DNA of 64,000 nt, from positions 63,373,985 through 63,437,984 of the forward strand of contig NC_086248.1 in NCBI RefSeq assembly GCF_021018805.1. The letters run 5' to 3'. The first letter of the stretch is position 1, and every line of letters starts with the position of its first letter. A program made the position numbers and the translations under genes. The notes beneath the pieces were generated by a model. It was not told the DNA's origin, searched no databases, and saw only the letters and a list, made by a program, of their open reading frames with translations. Source of the DNA: Prinia subflava (lineage: Eukaryota > Chordata > Aves > Passeriformes > Cisticolidae). This document shows, piece by piece, positions 61,901-64,000 of the stretch.

Positions 61901-62802
61901 TTTTTAAACATGGAATACTATAATTGTGCATTACTAATTCCTTTTAAAAGCATTATAGTGTTTATTTTTTGATTGAGGCTTGAGGGCTCAAGATCATTTA
62001 GCTGAGTTTTGTTGGTGTCTTTTTTATTCCATTATTTATGAATTTAAAATACACTATGAAAGGATTAAAAGTAAAGACCTCAAAACCCCACAAGTCTTGT
62101 TTTCCTTACTTCAGTTCCAGCACCCAGTCTGTTTTCTCTTTCATGCTTTCCACAGAGAACCATTTTCTTTAATGTAATCACTGACTGATTGACTCTTGCC
62201 TCTGTTTTCACTTTGCTCCTATTTTTGGAGGTCACAGAAACAGCAAAGGTTTCATTTAACTTCTCATTAGAGACCACACTTCGGCCCCAAAGCACTCAAG
62301 AGCCCAGAGTAAGGCAGAGAAACACCATCCACCTCAGCCCAGAGCAGAGGTCTAAGACTGCAACAGGGAAGTGGGAAAACCCTTGGTCCTGCCCTGAACT
62401 CACCCCTGGAGCAGTTCTGGTCTGTGCCGTAGCGCTGAAGTGACCAGCAGATGTGTTATATTCAGCAGTGCAGTGGCATCTCCCTTCCTATGGTTTCAAA
62501 AAGTCAGACAAGTCAAAAGGAGCAGCAGGATTGAGGAGTCTCTCTCTGCCCTGCAGGTAAAGGGAAGATCTCTGCCCCAACACCACTGGTTCAGAGCTGG
62601 TACAGAGGAAAGATTTTCTGGGCAGACATCTACGCTTTTGTTGTGCAGCTGCTTCAGAGAGATTAATCCAGTTTTTGTGGAGAAAGGGGAAGACTGACCC
62701 ACAGAAAACAAGATCCCTGTGGAGGAAGGAGGGGGGAAGGGTGGTATTCACTACCTTCCCCCACCACTGCAAACACACTTTTGATCTGAGCCTACTCATC
62801 AT
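58978..62802. other. Gene-free stretch
   Basis: Frames up to 133 codons (60800-61201, plus) without recognisable similarity. A degenerate CA-rich tract lies at 60303-60394 (separate entry). No repeat family, RNA gene or exon is supported. Confidence 0.5.
60303..60394. repeat. Degenerate (CA)n-rich tract
   Basis: About 90 bp rich in ACACAC and CATA steps, with many interruptions: an old, decaying microsatellite. The Cys/Val/Tyr-rich minus-strand frame over it is an artefact. Confidence 0.85.
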
Positions 62803-62862
62803 CTCACAGAATCATGGAATTGTTAGGGTTGGAAGGGACTCTGGAGATCATCTCCCATCCAT
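62803..62862 (-). mobile_element. CR1 3'-terminal fragment (third copy)
   Basis: The plus strand reads TCACAGAATCATGGAATTGT, TAGGGTTGGAAGGGACTCTG and GAGATCATCT, the reverse complement of a CR1 3' end with its terminal octamers. Only about 60 bp are recognisable before the homology ends, so this is a severely 5'-truncated insertion. Confidence 0.8.
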
Positions 62863-64000
62863 GCTGTATGCCTCACCTGTGGCAACGTTCAGCAGTGGGA
62901 GGATGCATTTGTCCTGGGCCTGTTCTTACTGTGGCAACCCATGGTAGAGCCTGGAGAAATCAGTGCTGCCTTCATAGTTCAAGCTTTCTGGCAGTACCAC
63001 ACAGGATGGCTCAGGGGATCTAAAGAAAATAAGCTCTCAAGTACACTATTTGGTGATCAGTTGTTTGTTTGGTTTTTTTTTTTCCAAAAAGAAGCAGGAA
63101 GGTTTGTCCTTGCAATGATGACTACAGCACACAAAATTTGCAGTCTGGCTCATGGAAAAATTCTGAAGCATTAAACTGATGTTCAAAAAGTTGTTTGCAC
63201 CTTACTGTACAGAGCAAAGTTTGAGATCTGTAGACATCAATAGGTCTCAAACATGCTTAACTAGGGAAGACTTCATCCCACTGAAAGCAAAACATGGGAT
63301 TAGGAGTTTTGCTGAATCTCAGCCTACAAAAACCTGAGCTGTATTGTTGGTCTGGAAGTAATGACCACAGGTCTGTGTTTATATTTCCAAAGTAAAAAGT
63401 ATCACAAATTAAAAAGGACTATTTGGACTTAACAGAAATATTTGCTATTGGCTAACAACAGTTATCTTTATACACTGATCTCTGCCTTAATTTATCTACA
63501 TACACTGAGCTCTACCTTAAAATGTGCATGGGCAGTTTCCATTGATGCATGTAAACATAAATTATTTAATAAAGAATAATTGATTTAGAATTGTAAAAAA
63601 TCAGCAGCCTTGCAGAGAAAAGGGACAGCAGTAGACAGATACATTTTAAGTACTAATGACTCTGCCTTATGAGAGTAGCTTTACCCGGTGTATAATGTAT
63701 GAGTGGTAAAATAGGTCAAACCCTGGAAGCATCCACATCTTTGAAATCATTATGAATACAATGGTTTTACTGCATCAACAATTGCATAAGAGCTCCAAAG
63801 CAAAGGCGCATGTGGAATGCAAAACATAATGAAAATCCTTGCTCTTGTGTTGCAGATTAGAGAGCTACTACAGATTTTGGATCCTTTCCCAATTTTAATA
63901 CAGTTACCTTCCTGTGGCCAGCGCTCCTATGTTTTCATTTTTGTGTGTGACAGGAATTTTCTTCTTTGTTCTTTTTGTACAGTTCGTAAGATTTCAACTG
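62863..64000. other. Unique DNA to the window end
   Basis: AT-rich, with T-run at 63072-63083. No supportable gene, RNA or repeat. Frames of 69-90 codons at 62675-63174 overlap each other and the CR1 fragment. Confidence 0.5.

Overview
This window reads as nuclear DNA of a bird (an archosaur or turtle is the wider possibility). It is AT-rich and CpG-poor. Its recognisable interspersed repeats are CR1 LINE fragments on the minus strand (13033-15113, 17475-17893, 62803-62862), one solo LTR of an avian endogenous-retrovirus type (about 5745-6261), very old MIR/L2-like relics, and ancient palindromic MITE-like copies. There are no Alu, L1 or B-type elements, no rRNA or tRNA genes, no CRISPR arrays and no bacterial-style operons. 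Assignments to repeat families rest on recalled consensus features, not on a database search.

No host protein-coding exon can be supported anywhere in the 64 kb. The only clearly recognisable coding sequence is the decayed endonuclease/reverse-transcriptase ORF of the large CR1. All other open frames of about 60-240 codons look like chance frames, low-complexity frames (the AAAGG tract) or antisense readings of CR1. The window is best described as a gene desert or a very long intron.

Layout: 1-5.7 kb is unique AT-rich DNA. A solo LTR follows to 6.26 kb. Unique DNA to 13.0 kb leads into the CR1 carrying an internal deletion (13.0-15.1 kb). Between 15.1 and 17.9 kb lie a 42-bp tandem duplication, an AT-rich block and a second CR1 3' end. 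From 17.9 to 49.7 kb is a long desert with scattered ancient repeats at 30.1, 35.7, 36.9 and 37.4 kb. From 49.7 to 52.4 kb the base composition changes sharply: a CpG island (49.86-50.34 kb), polypyrimidine tracts, a nearly perfect (AAAGG) array of about 77 units (50974-51361), a (TG) microsatellite, and homeobox-site-like AT-rich blocks. This is the one place that looks like a promoter or developmental regulatory hub. From 52.4 kb to the end is more desert, with an alternating purine-pyrimidine (Z-DNA-prone) tract at 54.4 kb, a MIR-like relic beside it, and a small TATA/ORF/AATAAA arrangement at 58.4-59.0 kb.

If the segment has a function it is most likely regulatory: the CpG island as promoter or 5' exon of a gene whose coding exons lie outside the window (or of a lncRNA), with surrounding non-coding DNA supplying enhancers. 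No target gene can be named from this sequence alone.
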